Under the pieces are notes generated by a model. The model had not been told where the DNA came from, did not search any database, and was given only the letters and a program-made list of their open reading frames with translations. This document shows, piece by piece, positions 1-10,886 of a stretch of DNA of 64,000 nt. The position numbers were made by a program, and so were the translations under genes. Position 1 is the first letter of the stretch. The number at the start of each line of letters is the position of its first letter. Origin of the DNA: Silene latifolia (Eukaryota; Streptophyta; Magnoliopsida; Caryophyllales; Caryophyllaceae); the NCBI RefSeq assembly GCF_048544455.1, contig NC_133536.1:35730652-35794651 (forward strand). Direction: 5' to 3'.

Positions 1-1832
1 GGAATCCCAGAGCCTTTGTCATTGCATCCACAAAACTCCACTCCACAGAATCATATGCTTTTTGCAAGTCAAGCTTCAAAAGGATTCTAGGAGAGCAAGC
101 TTTCCTTTTGTACAGTTTAATTATATCTTGGCAAATTAAGATATTGCCAACTATGTCTCTTCCTTTAACAAAAGCACTCTGTGAAGGGCTCACAAGTGTA
201 GGTAATATCCGCTCATTCTATTGCACGAACCTTGGATAAACATTTATAAACAAGTGTTGCAACAGCAATAGGCCTGAATTGATGCACTCGCTTTTCAGCA
301 CCGCAACCTTTGGAATCAAAGTTAATATGGTGGCATTACATTGCTTCAAAGAGCTGCCCGTGTGAAAAACATCCTTAATTGCAAGACAAATATCGTGCCC
401 TACAATAGTCCAGTTATCCTTAAAGAATTGACTCGCTATATCCGTCGGGGCACGGGGCTTTGTTCCCAGGGATATCAAACATGGCTGTTCTTATTTCATC
501 ATCAGTAATAGGAACAGCTAAACTATTACATTGCTCCTGAGACAAACAACTTCCATACTGAACTATTTTCGTACTGATCTGCTGCACCTTTGTTGAAGTG
601 CCCAGTAGAGAAGTATAATACTCTTGGAAAGCTCTCTGAATTTCATCAGGGGAGGAACATAGAGTATCATTCCCATCCCTTATCTGGTATACTCTATTAG
701 CTGCTCTTCTCCTTCTAATACAAGCATGAAAAAAAACAGTATTATCATCCCCCATCTTTAACCAGTCACATTTAGCTTTTTGCCTCAGATAACTATCTCT
801 AGCCTTAATCAAACCCTCTAATTCTTTGGCACACTCCCTCTCAGAAGTACACAACCCAGAATTCAAAGGGTCATGAATCAACATCTCCTGGAACTCTTTT
901 AAAGCAATCTCTGCAACATTAGTCAAGTTCTCAATGTCTGCAAACTGGCACTTATTCAACTGCTTTAAATCATACTTCAGGTTCTTTAACTTCTTCACTA
1001 CTTGATACATAGCAGTGCCATGAACCTGCCTTTGCCAACCATTTTGAATGATACTGCCATATTCAGGAGCTAGTGCCCACATGTTGAAATACTTAAAAGG
1101 GGCCCTCCTGCCAGATACCTCCTCCTCAAGTTTTACCACAGCAGGACAGTGATCAAACATCCCCTCAGGTAAAAAATGCACATAACTGTGAGGAAACTTG
1201 ATAATCCAATCATCATTAACAAGCATTCTATCAATTCTGCTATAAATCTTAGTCCCAGACTCATGCTTATTCGTCCAGGTAAAGAAAGCTCCCCTAGCCC
1301 CCAGATCAGCCAACTCACAGTCATGGACCACCTGTGACAATGGCCTCATCTCAGCACTAGTTATTGGTGCACCACCAATTCTTTCATTCCCAGCAAGGAC
1401 AGTGTTAAAGTCTCCCCCAACAATCCAAGGACCATTAACAGTAGAATAATAATGTCTTAAACTACTCCACAAAGGCTCCCTCTCCACTGCTTTATTCAGG
1501 CCATAAACAACAGTAAACCAGAACTTCATTTTTCTAACTTTATCAGTTACCAGAGAATGAATACACTGCACAGTTACATCCAGGATATCCATCTCAAACA
1601 ACTCAGGATCCCAAATAACCCAAATTCTTCCACCTTTGTGAAGACTAGAATTGGTACAAATTGCCCAATCATCACAGAAGTTACATCTCACTTTATTCCA
1701 ATTTTTATTACTAATTTTTGTTTCTAAGAGGCCAAACAATCCCACTTTATTATAATGAAGGAATTTTTTTATTTCTTTTTGTTTATTAGGATTATTTAGA
1801 CCTCGAATGTTCCACACTCCATAACTACCCAT
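1..1832 (-). pseudogene. LINE ORF2, endonuclease and start of reverse transcriptase
   Basis: Encodes the replication enzyme of the LINE. From the ATG at 1832 it shows an APE-type endonuclease: VWNIRGLNNPNKQKEIKKF, LLETKIS, VVYGLN, GGDFNTVL, YSRIDRMLVNDDW and LPEGMFDHCP. A linker follows, then RT starts with NKAPCPDGY. The frame breaks near 440-480, after which SQFFKDNWTIVGHDI continues in another frame at 218-478 and DLQKAYDSVEW lies near the left edge. Compared with the 1118-codon ORF2 at 38 kb, about the first half is in the window. Because of the frameshifts and the edge I call it a pseudogene. Confidence 0.85.
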
Positions 1833-3025
1833 TATCAGAGGGTATTCTACTTGGCCCCCCTTTTTCCACAGTACAGTGTTCAATCAACCCCAATCTGGAT
1901 TTCTGCAATGAATTGGAGAGGTTCTCCATGAAAGAGATTCCCCCAGAAGTAAAAGATCTACGTCCACCAGACTCATTTCTCAGCAGTTTTGTTAAAAACC
2001 TTCTAGGAATAGAGGGTTCAACCACGGGTGTCTTATCCACCAGTACCGGAGTTAGCACAACTTCAGGAGTGACCTCCTTCTGTTTCCTCTTCTCCTGAAC
2101 AGGTGCAGGAACACCAGGCTCCACAACAGGCTTTGGATGCCTTACTACAGGACCCTTAGGTCGCCAGACTTTCTTTGGCACTGGTTTTGTCCCCACCTTC
2201 CTGCAATTTTCAGTCAAATGCCCCAAACCTTTGCAAGCTGTACATGATAAGGGGAGCCAATCATACACAACCTGCAGAGTTTGAACCGCATCATTTTCAT
2301 CCTGGAATTTAATAACTTCTGGGAAATCTTGCCCAATATCTACTTCAATCATGATACGGGCAAATCCAAGAAAGTTTTTATGCAAAGTGGCTTCATCACA
2401 GCGGATAAATTTCCCTACCACTTCACACAATTTCTTAAGACACCCCATCCCCCAATACTTCACATCCAATCCATGAATTTTCATCCAGATTGGAATACGC
2501 TTCACATCATGTTTAATCAACTTTACCTCAGGTGTCCACTCTTTGATAATAACAGGTTTATTATCAAAGAGCAGATGACCATTTCCCAAAACAAATTGCT
2601 GCTGTTCCTTCGTTTTAAACCTAACGAGAAAGATACCGTTTGGTAGAAACGAGATTTTGTCCACACCCTGAGCTTGCCATACCCTCCGTACGTAACAAAC
2701 GACAGCAGTGGACCAAAAGGAGATTTCACCAGCAACATCATCTTTAGTAATTCTTACCATAGGCGTAGCCACCGGAGTAGCTACCGGAGTAACCACATGG
2801 TCATCTGCAATTTCCTCCTCAGATCGATGACTCTTCATCCCCTTCGATGATGGAGTGCAAATCAGCTTCCAATTCCTGCGAGGAAAATTGCAACTGTCGT
2901 TGTGATTTCCCTTTATTAGAAGAATTCAGACTAAAATCAACTTGTTTTTGTGAATTTTGTGTATTTTTTTGATTAGAATTTGGAGTTTTCGGATGATTTT
3001 TGGTTGTTTTCCGTGTTCTAGCCAT
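1825..3025 (-). pseudogene. LINE ORF1 (gag-like, DUF4283 plus zinc knuckle), frameshifted
   Basis: The product would be the RNA-binding ORF1 protein that coats LINE RNA. A lysine/glutamine-rich start (MARTRKTTKN) opens at 3025 and stops at 2819. The next frame opens at 2838 and carries the conserved domain with WSTAVVCYV, DKISFLPNGIFLVRF and the knuckle CTACKGLGHLTENC near 2195-2235. Comparison with the continuous 432-residue ORF1 of the LINE at 38 kb shows that both pieces belong to one protein, so a frameshift lies near 2820-2840. The ORF1 stop overlaps the ORF2 start in the octamer ATGGGTAG at 1825-1832. Confidence 0.85.
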
Positions 3026-3060
3026 TGCTTGGAAGAAAAGCAAACAAAAATCTATGTTCC

Positions 3061-4263
3061 CTTCTTTTACGAGGCATTAACATAGTGTTCTGTTTTTGGT
3101 AATCGTTAGGTTGATTCCATTTAGCTTATCATACTGTTGAGCATTTTAAACTCGTGCTTTTTATGTGGTTCATCTTTTTATTACTCAAAACACTCCCTAC
3201 ACAACTGTTGAGTGGGTGACTTACTTGAGCTCGGATGTTAAAGTTTACCTGTAGAATGACACATTAGAATAATTTTTCACTTGATGTCGTCACAAGTCTT
3301 GATATTTACAAAATATTATTATTGTATTCTAAGAGTCAACTTAGACTCACGACATTTTTAGCTTATTCCTCGAATTTCTCGAAACTCCTTTAGATAATAT
3401 GGACTTCATAATACTCCTTCAGATAATTTGTGGGATCCATAGTTTCTCCCAATATTTATCCTCCAAAGTGAAAATGAGTCCTGGTGGAAATCAGACGTCT
3501 GATATGGTTGCCTACTTTTGGTATTGACCAAAGTCGAAGCAAAGTCTGAGGCTTGAGACGTGGACTAAAGTCAATCTTAGCTTGAGCATAATGTGTATTT
3601 ATTTTAAAAGGGTTAGAAAATATATTACTCCATTATTTAGACTCTGGTTCTGAAGTTCAGGGGAGAATATTGATGGGTGAACGGATGGAGTAAAGAGGAC
3701 CTGATGTTTCCCAATGAAGCAAAAGAGAAACTTAAAGTCTAACTCTTCTACTCAGATTCTTCTTATTAATCACTCTTCTCTTTTTGTCTCCCTTTTCTTG
3801 GGTTGAGGAAGTGTTTATATCAGAAAATTAGAGTACATTCACCTCACCCACTCAGATGCAACATTTCTTTAAATGCATAATAAAATTCTAGTACATTCAC
3901 CCCACCCACTAAGATGCAACGTTTTGGATAGTGTAGCTTTTGTTTCAGGTTATTAGTCATTATTAGTATAGTTTGGGGGGCATTTCAGATAGGGGATCGT
4001 TTTCAGGACGGATTGTTTCATAATGGGTCAATGGGGATTTGTGTATTCTAAGCATTGTTCTTCTCTGTTTGTGTCGAGTCAGGGACAATTTTTGTCAGAT
4101 CTAGCCATCTTGCTAAAAGGCGATTATGTAATATTTTACCTTGTAAAAACAGGACAAGTCCAAATCTTCAGTCATAACGATCCTGTATATTGAGTACCTT
4201 TAATTATCAATTCTTCAGTACTTCCAGAGATTCCAATGATTTTAATATATGTATGACTTGCAG
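3061..4263 (+). other. probable intron sequence of the aspartic protease gene
   Basis: No coding exon recognisable as the first half of an aspartic protease is visible between the LINE 5' end and the exon at 4264, so this is most easily read as intron. It ends in a usable acceptor (TTGCAG before 4264). It also holds the short direct repeat listed at 3833-3921. Confidence 0.5.
3833..3921 (+). repeat. two-copy direct repeat, 58-bp offset
   Basis: About 30 bases beginning GTACATTCACC and including CCCACT.AGATGCAAC occur at 3833-3863 and again at 3891-3921 with three or four differences. Confidence 0.7.
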
Positions 4264-6326
4264 GCCACACTACAATTTGAATCTGGAGAGTATCTCTATC
4301 AACAGTCAAACACTTCCCATAGATGCTTCGGTATTTAGTACTTCAACAGACACTGGTACCATCATTGATTCTGGGACAACCTTGGCTTATCTTGCTGAAG
4401 CAGCTTATGAACCTTTTGTAAATGCGGTAAGTTTCTTTTGTACTGGTTGCATTAAAAGCAAATGTTCTAGCTTAGCTCGTAAAGACATTGAGGGGTGGTA
4501 CGGTACTCGTGATGTGAGTTGAACCCCCTCCGGGTCTAGTCCCCAGTGATAGAATATCAGTTGTTTGTTTGGTGCTACACATCATATCCAACTAGTTTGC
4601 TTTTAGATGCTGAAAAGGCTAGACTTTGCCATCTCCCAGTATCTTAATAAGGAAATACTATGATTTTTGTAGATATCATCGGCTGTTTCTCAGTCAGTAC
4701 GTCCTTTACTCTCAAGGGGAAACTCATGCTATTTAATAACATCCAGGTTTTCCTTTAGCTCTTCTACACTTACAATATATGTTGAATCAATGGGTACAAA
4801 TTTCTTATGTTGTTATCTTTGTGTTCTAAAATGTACAGTGTCAATGATGTATTCCCTCAAGTTAGCTTGAATTTCGCTGGTGGTTCATCAATGGTTCTGA
4901 GGCCACAAGACTATTTGCTGGAGCAGAACTCTATTGTAAGTTTGTTCCATACATCACTTGGCTGCTGTTTTTGGAATGATACTGAAAAAAAAAATAGAAA
5001 CACAAGATCCATTACTCCTGCATCACCTAATCTGTCAGCTATGTTACTCAGACACGTTTTGGGTGCGTGTCAAACTGTCATACCCAACTTATTTTGGCTT
5101 AAAAATTAAAATAATGTCCAAGTGACTCACCCATGTGGGTTGGTAATATTAAGAGTTGGGAAGTGACATAGACTATCACATAGTCTTAGTTAATAACTAG
5201 CTTTTCTATTCAATGACTGCTTTTTACATGTTAACTATTTTACTCCAGAAACTCGGCTGCTAGTAACGACCTCTAACAGTCGACCTCTATGCACTAAAAC
5301 AATATCATAGACCAAATTCCATGGAAGTAGCCAAATTGGATGTTCAGATAAAATTTTACCAAAGACAGATATAATAAAAATATGTAGCAGAATTTTGTTC
5401 ATCTTTTCAGTTTCAAATAATCATAAATCAAAAATTGTTGGTAACAGGCTGGAGCTGCAGTTTGGTGTATGGGATTTCAGAAGATCGACGGGCAGAAAAT
5501 GACTATTTTAGGAGGTAATCCCACTATAATAGCACATAATTTGTTGCTCGAAGGACACAATAAGAAGGATAACATAATTGTTTACCTCGCTTCAGCGTGA
5601 GGGCTGATTTCCCCATGTTAACCCCATTTGGATGTCTTATTGACTGTTCACCGTGTTTTATGCAGATCTTGTTTTGAAAGACAAAGCCGTGGTCTATGAT
5701 TTGGCTAATCAGCGTGTTGGATGGGTCAACTATGATTGTGAGTTTATTCTCATCTATGACTCCCTTCGTGATTGATTTTCAGCCTCTAAAAAACTGGAAC
5801 TTTATTGTTTGTGAGAATGTTTCCTGTTGAAAACCGGGGTTACTGGATTCAGTTGACCCCAGTGAATCAAGATTCACGAATTGGTTTAAGAGCGTATTCT
5901 GTTATGACGCTTGCTTAAAACCTTTACACACCCTATTAAGAGTGTATCACATTCATATTGAATCAGACGACCATGTTCAAAACCATTGAATGAATGTTAC
6001 GATATAAAAAGATCAAAGTAAGATGACATTGTTACAAGTCCCAAACAGCATTACCAGTTGATAGGCAGAATTATATGTAAAATGACCGATCTAACTTCTA
6101 AGTGACATTTCATCTAATGTTGTTCTCCATATAAGCTGACATTAAGATTTGTTAATCCATTTTGCTAGGTTCTCTATCAGTGAATGTTTCCACAAGTACT
6201 GGCTCAAATTCAAACACTTACGTCAACACCGGACAACTAAGCAGTGGTGTCTCCTCGAGGAATCCTCCTCTGTCCGCAGTACTAATTGTCATCGTCGTAA
6301 TGCTGGGGACTCTGTTGTTCATGTGA
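4264..6326 (+). CDS. A1-family aspartic protease, C-terminal half (six exons)
   Basis: A secreted or membrane-anchored pepsin-type protease of the plant aspartic protease-like/A36-A39 group. The exons, each bounded by GT-AG in consistent phase, are 4264-4426, 4673-4746, 4839-4935, 5448-5514, 5666-5737 and 6169-6326. The first visible exon carries the second catalytic aspartate in [12 protein letters not shown]. Later exons carry [57 protein letters not shown] and RVGWVNYDC. The last exon gives a Ser/Thr-rich stalk and a hydrophobic C-terminus ([17 protein letters not shown]), as in GPI-anchored members. The N-terminal half with the first catalytic Asp (DTGS) is not in view. It probably lies left of the window, with the antisense LINE in the intervening intron; a truncated gene is the alternative. 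Confidence 0.9.
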
Positions 6327-7559
6327 CATACCGCAACATGAATTATTAGTTTTCTTTTTCTTTTCTCTTCCCATACCCGCTACCATTTTTTCTCCATGTA
6401 GATAGATTGTCCCGTCATATATATATTTATAGCAAATGACCAGACAAATTAGTTACTTCACTTACACTACCTCAGGCATATCTTTTTTCTTTTTTTTTTT
6501 TCCTTTTTTTTTTTTTGCTATTTTGCCTTAGTTTGGGTTCAGCAGTGTAGATTAAGCATGATTTTGGCCTTTCCTCTTGTATATATTGTGTATTTATAGG
6601 GTTGTAAATTACATAACATTAATGATTAATGATTGTTACGGAGTATAAAAAGCATTAGTTGTATAAGTTTTCTGATTATTCATTTTTCTATATTTCAGTT
6701 CAATTTGTGTTTATATATTCCGCAACACTTAATATTACTCCTATTATATTAGATTCACAATTATATTGGTTGCTACTTGCTACTGGACCACGCAAGCGAG
6801 TCATTCTGGAGGGTATGAGTTCGATTAGTATGGATCCTAGTAATTTCAGGTGTGTCTGCATTCAAGGTAGATCGGTCATTACATATTCTAGCAAGTTTTG
6901 GTGGCTGTGATCAATCATTTAAGGGTAACGCTGTAAACCTGTAATGGTTACTATTGGACTACAAAATTTTATGTCAGATCAATTTGGGTTCAAGTCATAT
7001 GTGTGCAGCCTTCACTATCCTGTTTTACGTGTTCAGTTAACGACATTTCTACAATTTATTTGTTTGGTACATGACAGTAATGAAACAGCATAGGCTTGAG
7101 ATGAGTCCGACATCGACTCATTCTCCGTTCAAGTCTTATGTATGCGGGAGAATATATCTATTTATTCATTCCCTTTACTCAATCCACACGAATCCAAGGA
7201 TGTCAACAACTTGTCGCTGACATATTCATTCCAGAAGCAATTGTAATGCTTATGTATGTAACACACATAAAAATAAGTCTACTGAATTCCACAATTGACA
7301 AATCTAGTTAACTACAATGGCGAAAGACAGTAACAATGTTCTAGATGGTATTGTATATTGATATGGTAGCAATGGGTACAAGAGAATGGTGATCAATGAT
7401 GGAGATAACAACTGACAAATCTAGATACATTACAGTAGCGAAAGATGGTAGCAATGGTTACAAGGATTTGAAAGCAATGATCTAGATGACAATTGACAAA
7501 TCTTGTTAATATTAGATAGGAACGGAGAGCAATAATCTACATGCGCTGATATATCATCT
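6327..7559. other. 3' UTR and intergenic sequence, no gene seen
   Basis: Contains the probable 3' UTR of the protease gene, a T-rich tract at 6480-6520, AT-rich spacer and, at its right end, the degenerate repeat listed separately. The short open frames here have no recognisable domains. Confidence 0.6.
7290..7545 (+). repeat. degenerate tandem repeat, about three units
   Basis: The motif AAYTGACAAATCT begins at 7293, 7411 and 7491. In the first two units it is followed by TAC..TGGCGAAAGA and GTARCAATG. Unit length varies from about 80 to 118 bases, so it is old and eroded. Confidence 0.55.
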
Positions 7560-8158
7560 TCATTCGGTTGTCCAGCCCAAATTGCGAGCTCTTTGTTCCC
7601 ACAACAAAGTAAGCTTGGTCTCCTTCCTCAAAAGCGCCTCAGAATGCTCTCTAGCTCCCTCACAGGTCTCAGTCGCGGCAACGCATTTATCAGCCTCTCT
7701 CTGATACTGTGAAGCGACTCTTCTAGCATCAGTCAAAGTCACATTCATATGTTGAGCATGTTCAGCACTAACACCCTCTTGCAGCTTCAATTCTTCCGTC
7801 AATAAATCCACAAATTCTTTCCCCATTTCCTGCTTTACTTCCGGATCACTTTTTCCACAATCTGTAACAGACAGGTTCAGCAAACCTGAAAGAAAAAAGA
7901 AAAGATTATCAGGGGGCAGGTTAATAAGATAATAAAGGGAGAGTGTATTAGTGTAAGACGGTGTTATTCTAAAAAAGAAAAAGACGGACCGGGAGCGAAG
8001 CGGAGAAGAGAAGGAGGAGGAGGGCAGTGGCAGGAGCAAGGAGGGCAGGTGAAGTTGGGAATGGTTTTGTGGAATTTCCAGTAAAGGGCCGGACCGGATA
8101 CGCATAAGGCGGAGATGACAGCGAACATGACTAAACACCATCGACCAGATCCCATCAT
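7560..8158 (-). CDS. ELMO: DUF1068 / ELMO-family Golgi membrane protein
   Basis: Small type II membrane protein of the plant DUF1068 family. Arabidopsis members (ELMO1-5, including NKS1) are Golgi proteins needed for pectin homogalacturonan synthesis and cell adhesion. Exon 1 is 8158-7990, with donor GT at 7989-7988. Exon 2 is 7885-7560, after acceptor AG at 7887-7886. The phase is consistent and the protein is about 164 residues. The N-terminal 30 residues form a hydrophobic signal-anchor ending in GPALYW. A Cys/Pro segment (CPPCSCHCPPPP) follows, then the conserved C-terminal half: LSVTDCGKSDPEV, LLTEELKLQE, a coiled-coil helix with ASQYQREADKC and ETCEGARE, and the end LLWEQRARNLGW. Length and order match the family. 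The start is the first of two Met codons; either could be used. Confidence 0.9.
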
Positions 8159-9259
8159 ACTAGTACTTGTGAATTGTGATGATACTTATGATTCTTCACC
8201 AGATCTGGGTTCTGTTCTTTGGGTTTTGGTTATTTTGATGAATGTCGGTGTTTAGATCTGGGGTTTTACTTCAGTTTGGTTTTCTTCTGTTGTTTCATTT
8301 CATGGGTGGTATTGGGTTGTCGGCACTGGTACTTTTCTTTTACTAGTAGAGTTTATTGTGACTGGAAATGTTGCAGTGTCTATGGCGTATCGAATTCCTA
8401 GAGTAAACAATAACTAATCGGATATGGGGATAATCTAACTTTTTACAACCCGAACTTGGAAATTTGATGAATCCAAATTGTGCCGAGGTTAAATCGGTTA
8501 TCGATTATGATACAATCTTTGCCCACTATAAGATGACCCGTGAGTCCATGACCTAGTACAAACTCAATCTTATCAATACTATATATTAATTCCAGAAATC
8601 AAGGGACTTTAATGTAATTAAAGAAAGTTATACAAATTAATTATATTATATAGTTTTAAATCACTAAGACTGTGTGATGGACCCAATTAAGGGATCTCAA
8701 TGCAAATATTATATAGTTTGGGTTAAAATTAAACTATATAGAAGCTTGGTAATTTTCCTAAACATTTGTAAGAGACTAAAACATGGTCAATTTTCTTAAA
8801 ATAAAATAATTAATTAAGACAATCAATTTCCTTGAAATAAAATAATTAATTAAGATGGTCAATTTCAAGGAGATTAAAAGAAATAAAATGTTTGGTAATT
8901 TTCTTAAATATTTATAGAATACTAGAAAGATGGTCAATTTCCTTAAAATAAAATAATAAATTAGTATAAACATGCACACTTATGGTATTAATTATTATCA
9001 CCATAAAATTATATATTAAATTTATAATCTATGCATTTTTATTAAATGTTATAGTTTATTAGATGTATAGAGATGTTAATTATTTAACATACAATACAAA
9101 AATATAATATAAGTAGGTTATAAATAATTCAACTTAGATTCCATAATATATAATATTGCATAATTTTTTCGATTTGATTTAATGCATATATGTAATATAT
9201 TTATATAAATATATAATCCTCTTAAAATTGCATGCCTACGTAGTAAAAGTAATTTCGTC
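8159..9259. other. 5' flank of the ELMO gene and AT-rich spacer
   Basis: Divergent side of the ELMO-family gene. No exon or domain is recognisable. The sequence becomes very AT-rich after 8560 and includes the short tandem repeat at 8782-8964. Confidence 0.6.
8782..8964 (+). repeat. AT-rich tandem repeat, unit about 38 bp
   Basis: Units start at 8782, 8820, 8856 and 8930 and share ATGGTCAATTTCCTTAAAAT followed by AAAATAATTAATTAAG. The third unit is interrupted by other sequence. Confidence 0.65.
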
Positions 9260-9400
9260 AGTAGTACCTGTAAGGCCTATCAAAACAGCACTAAACAAAA
9301 GATTAAAACGGCCTCAAGGGAAAAATCCCCTGAGGCTAAAAACAGATAAAATTAAACAAATAAATAAATAGATTGCCTCCCCGGCAACGGCGCCAAAATT
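9260..9400 (-). mobile_element. leader and primer-site stub of a lost tandem copy
   Basis: Almost identical to 14293-14436, including the tRNA-Asp primer site (9378-9395). It lies on the outer side of the 3' LTR, where unrelated flanking DNA would be expected. Similarity stops abruptly at GTAGTACC in both places. Confidence 0.8.
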
Positions 9401-10871
9401 TGATACTGTCGTTTCGTACCAAAAATAAAATACCTAAGTACTACTAACAGAAGTCAGCGGTAAGTAGGGTCGATCTCCACAGGGAGGCTAAGTTGCTATC
9501 TATCTGTCTAATTCGGTCTGTCAGGGTGTCACAGAAATGGGGTTTTGATTTGATATTCTAAACTAAAGACTAAAGCGGCGAGGGAAATAAATAAGAGAAA
9601 TTAACAGCAAGAGAGAAGGGAGTATGCTAGGGGTCGGTCTACCGTGGCAGCTATCAGATCTTATACTATCGAGAATATTAAGGCGATTAGACTATTGATA
9701 AGAAGAGCTATGGTCGTCACCTTTCGGTCCTTAAACCGCCCTAGAGCGTAAACAGCTTAACTTTCGCCCTCACTGCAATACCCTATTGTAACTAGGCAAG
9801 TCTTCCCTTCCAATCTTTCGATCTAGGTCGGGGTTAACTAAATTTATGGTCTCCTGCATGCATTCATTCGACCGGATAACAGTTAAATTGCCTAATACAA
9901 TTCTTATCGCAGGGCTAATCTATTTAATACAGTTAAAACATCGCTACCACGGCTTCCCTAATCCTAACATACTAGGGGAATTAGCTATGCATAATTAAGG
10001 GAGAACAAGAAATAAAGAAAGAACAAATAATAAACATTAAGTAATTAAAGAGAAGAAGGGAGAGAAATTACTGTAAATAAATGATCCGGAAATTAAAAGA
10101 AAGTGACCGTAGCAAAGATAGGGAGAAAAGGAACGAAGTAAAGTCTGTGAGAGAGAGTTTATAATAACATACTGACTCCCTATTTATAAGTAAATAGGAT
10201 TAGCTAAACCTAATGACGGAATTAAACCTAAAAGCCCAGCCCGTCAGCAAAATCCACTCGATCGACTAACTAAAGGCTCTCGATCGAGTGATATTCCTTA
10301 GCATTCCTCTCGATCGAGAACAATTCCTCTCGATCGAAGACTTCTTTCCCTTTAATCACTCGATCAAGAATAGGTAGCTCTCGATCGAGCAAATGGGCTC
10401 TCGATCGAGCACTTCTCAGCGCGTAATTCCTGCTTCGCGCACTGAACTTCAAACGGCTGCCATTTCTTCGTTACTTGGTCAAACAGGATGATTCCGGTGG
10501 CATTGGAAAGCTAAAAGGACAAACGTTCATCTCCAATTGGAATCACCTGAATATCTGTTGTAGAACTCGAGATATGGCTCTTACAAGCAGGAACTAGCAA
10601 ATTGAAGCACTCTCTTGGCTCGCCTAACTTCCTTACTCCAATGCGCATCTCAAAATAGCTTCATTTCCGCTCTAAATTCACTCTTCCTCCAAATGCATGC
10701 TAAAAGGATGGTAAAAGGCTTGATTTCACTACTTTTGGATCCATACCTGCAAATAAGACATAATAACCCAAAGTAGCATATTCGGGGCATTTCGTAGCAT
10801 AAAACCACGATAAAAGCATAGAAATACGTGCATGAATTAGGCTAAAAAGACTATATAAAATGCACGTATCA
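9401..10871 (-). repeat. 3' LTR of the LARD-like element
   Basis: 1471 bases, TGATAC...GTATCA. In minus orientation U3 begins at 10871. A TATAAATA box lies at 10188-10181, and seven CTCGATCGAG-type palindromes (10257-10409) lie just upstream of it. Confidence 0.9.
10257..10409 (-). promoter_or_regulatory. array of seven CTCGATCGAG palindromes upstream of the LTR TATA box
   Basis: Palindromes start at 10257, 10279, 10309, 10329, 10359, 10380 and 10400. The steps are 22, 30, 20, 30, 21 and 20 bases. The array is 69-221 bases upstream of the TATA-like box on the minus strand. A regulatory role is inferred from this position and the regular spacing. Confidence 0.55.
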
Positions 10872-10886
10872 AATCTCCCCAAACCA
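10872..10886 (-). other. polypurine tract of the LARD-like element
   Basis: On the minus strand GGTTTGGGGAG lies immediately upstream of the 3' LTR, where the plus-strand primer is expected. Confidence 0.7.

Larger units (their letters stand above)
1..3060 (-). mobile_element. LINE (L1-type non-LTR retrotransposon), 3' part beyond window
   Basis: An antisense-oriented non-LTR retrotransposon that enters from the left edge. Read on the minus strand it has a basic ORF1 with an RNA-binding DUF4283-type region and a zinc knuckle, then an ORF2 with an endonuclease and the start of reverse transcriptase. The RT motif DLQKAYDSVEW can be read at about 40-95, so the 3' end lies outside the window. 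The 5' end is placed near 3060 because ORF1 starts at 3025 and the similar LINE at 38401-43242 has only about 80 bases of leader; I could not see a target-site duplication. It has no LTRs. The element sits beside, and opposite to, the aspartic protease exons, probably inside one of that gene's introns. Confidence 0.9.

Noticed and set aside
4490-4560. tRNA-like or SINE-like GGTACTCGTGATGTGAGTTG segment in a protease intron
   Set aside because: Too short and no folding into a tRNA; no repeat partner in the window.
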